Shown here: piece by piece, positions 21,304 through 22,335 of the stretch
Position numbering within the stretch: position 1 is the first letter of the stretch
How the letters are laid out: each line of letters opens with the position of its first letter
Origin: a virus
DNA: 22,335 bases
IMG/VR virus record: IMGVR_UViG_3300019487_000101
Location: 1-22,335 of that record
Strand: one strand, 5' to 3'
Notes under the pieces: model-generated
The model's database searches: none
Seen by the model: only the letters and a program-made list of their open reading frames with translations
Told to the model about the DNA's origin: nothing
Made by a program: the position numbers and the translations under genes

Positions 21304-22335
21304 TCAATTCACCTTTATAAGTTCAAATATAACTGGAAATTTACTCCCTTTATACCCTGAAATTACTTGCGGATAGTACACACCGTCATTTATCCTGATT
21401 GTGCCTAAAAAATCAATGTTATTGTAAATGTGTTCTGGTATGTTACCCTCTGCACGACTCTTAACGACTTTATTCAAAACCCGTTCCGTATTCGAAAAAT
21501 AAAACGGCTTTAAATCTGAAAACCCTAAAGAGGCCTGATAGTTAGCGGTGCTTAAAAAATTAGCGGTGTCCAGTGTCGTTAACGGTACAAGGTTGTTGCG
21601 ATAATACTCAGGCACAGATGATACGTTGTATATTACCTGGTTCTCGTTTAAAAGCAATAGTATCGGGTCTGAATTAAGGTTATAGCTAACCTTCAGAAGT
21701 TCTATTTTCCCTGTAGCATTGCCAAAATACGGGGCGATGGCCGTGAAAAACGTTGTCGCTGTAATCCCAAAGTATGTGCCGTTGTATTCTGGTACGGTGC
21801 TTTCTTTAATCCTGTAAAGACCTGAATAGCTTATAGCGCCTCCAGAAAAATTAAATTTCGGTACTTCATAACCTAAAGAAATATCAGCGCTGACAGATGT
21901 AAGATTAAGTGTGTCATCAACTGTGACTGTCAGAAAATTGGTAAGTGGCAAAGCCATGCCTATGAATCCGTAATTTGCCTGACCTGGGGCGACAAAATCC
22001 ATTTCTACTATGTCGGTTTCAGCCTCTAAAAATTCATTGTCTATTGTTATCACACCCGACCCGTATGGGTATACGTTGTTCTTGTTGTACTGCTCTACGA
22101 AGTCCTCTGATTGTTCATCCCATACCAAAAGATTATTTTTGCCATAATCTGAAATAAACTCATCAAAGTTATCTTCTACTATAGTGAGGTATTCACTTAA
22201 ATCTACCGGCTCTGAACGTATGATATTATCAAGTTTTTTTGTATTGATTACTTTGGTGTTGGCGTTGTAAGAAGCCACCATGTTCAGCATCCTGAAAATA
22301 TTGGATAAAAAATTCGCTCCCGTCATGTCTGGTAT
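21304..22335 (-). CDS. Tail protein, distal-tail-like (5' end off window)
   Basis: The frame runs from the right edge to a stop at 21304 (344 codons) with no stop before the first Met at 22326. The upstream codons (Ile-Pro-Asp) continue smoothly, so the protein probably begins beyond the window. '[20 protein letters not shown]' followed by '[12 protein letters not shown]' and 'PVDLSEYL' is a pattern I associate with large tail proteins of Bacteroidota phages (D-FL-..LF.....Y......V..L..I......DLS). The remainder is beta-rich with '[20 protein letters not shown]' and '[20 protein letters not shown]'. It lies next to the tape measure gene, which fits a distal-tail or tail-tip component. Confidence 0.6.
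   Translation of the reverse strand: MPDMTGANFLSNIFRMLNMVASYNANTKVINTKKLDNIIRSEPVDLSEYLTIVEDNFDEFISDYGKNNLLVWDEQSEDFVEQYNKNNVYPYGSGVITIDNEFLEAETDIVEMDFVAPGQANYGFIGMALPLTNFLTVTVDDTLNLTSVSADISLGYEVPKFNFSGGAISYSGLYRIKESTVPEYNGTYFGITATTFFTAIAPYFGNATGKIELLKVSYNLNSDPILLLLNENQVIYNVSSVPEYYRNNLVPLTTLDTANFLSTANYQASLGFSDLKPFYFSNTERVLNKVVKSRAEGNIPEHIYNNIDFLGTIRINDGVYYPQVISGYKGSKFPVIFELIKVN

Overview
The window is a stretch of a tailed double-stranded DNA phage or prophage that very probably infects a member of the Bacteroidota. Three things point there. The virion proteins (tape measure, ClpP-like prohead protease, capsid, portal) have the look of Bacteroidota phages. The clearest promoter matches the Bacteroidota form (TTG, 19 bases, TAnnTTTG). 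Leaders are AT-rich and mostly lack strong Shine-Dalgarno sequences. All calls come from reading the sequence; no database search was run.

Layout. (1) 1-714, leftward: a gene running off the left edge, with an N-terminal domain like the widespread 'putative immunity protein' (Imm-5-like) phage family and a long Ala-rich repeat tail, preceded by a 63-aa protein. (2) 715-887: a divergent promoter region. (3) 888-4061, rightward: an accessory block of small proteins. It holds two putative ribbon-helix-helix DNA-binding proteins, a second Ala-rich repeat protein, a PUA/ASCH-like protein, several uncharacterised proteins and one small gene remnant. (4) 4021-22335, leftward: the late genes. In the direction of transcription these are a tail protein (cut by the right edge), tape measure, small HTH protein, ClpP-like prohead protease with a scaffold-like tail, major capsid protein, and a putative tail tube protein. 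A terminator and a strong promoter follow. Then comes an island of glycosyltransferases, an FkbM-type methyltransferase and two small Cys-containing proteins, leading without a break into portal, connector, an appendage protein and a long tail fibre. The lysis genes come last: a 128-aa protein, a holin candidate, a membrane coiled-coil protein, a 30-aa ORF, a CHAP-like endolysin and a spanin-like overlapping pair.

How it fits together. From the promoter near 16340 the glycosyltransferase, methyltransferase, portal, connector and fibre genes overlap one another with only one 49-bp break. The sugar enzymes should therefore be made late, with the virion. This suggests glycosylation of a virion protein or late remodelling of the host surface. 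No terminase, integrase, replication gene, tRNA, CRISPR array or insertion sequence is visible. Gene order is unusual: tape measure and a distal-tail protein precede the protease and capsid genes, and the portal gene comes after the glycosylation island.
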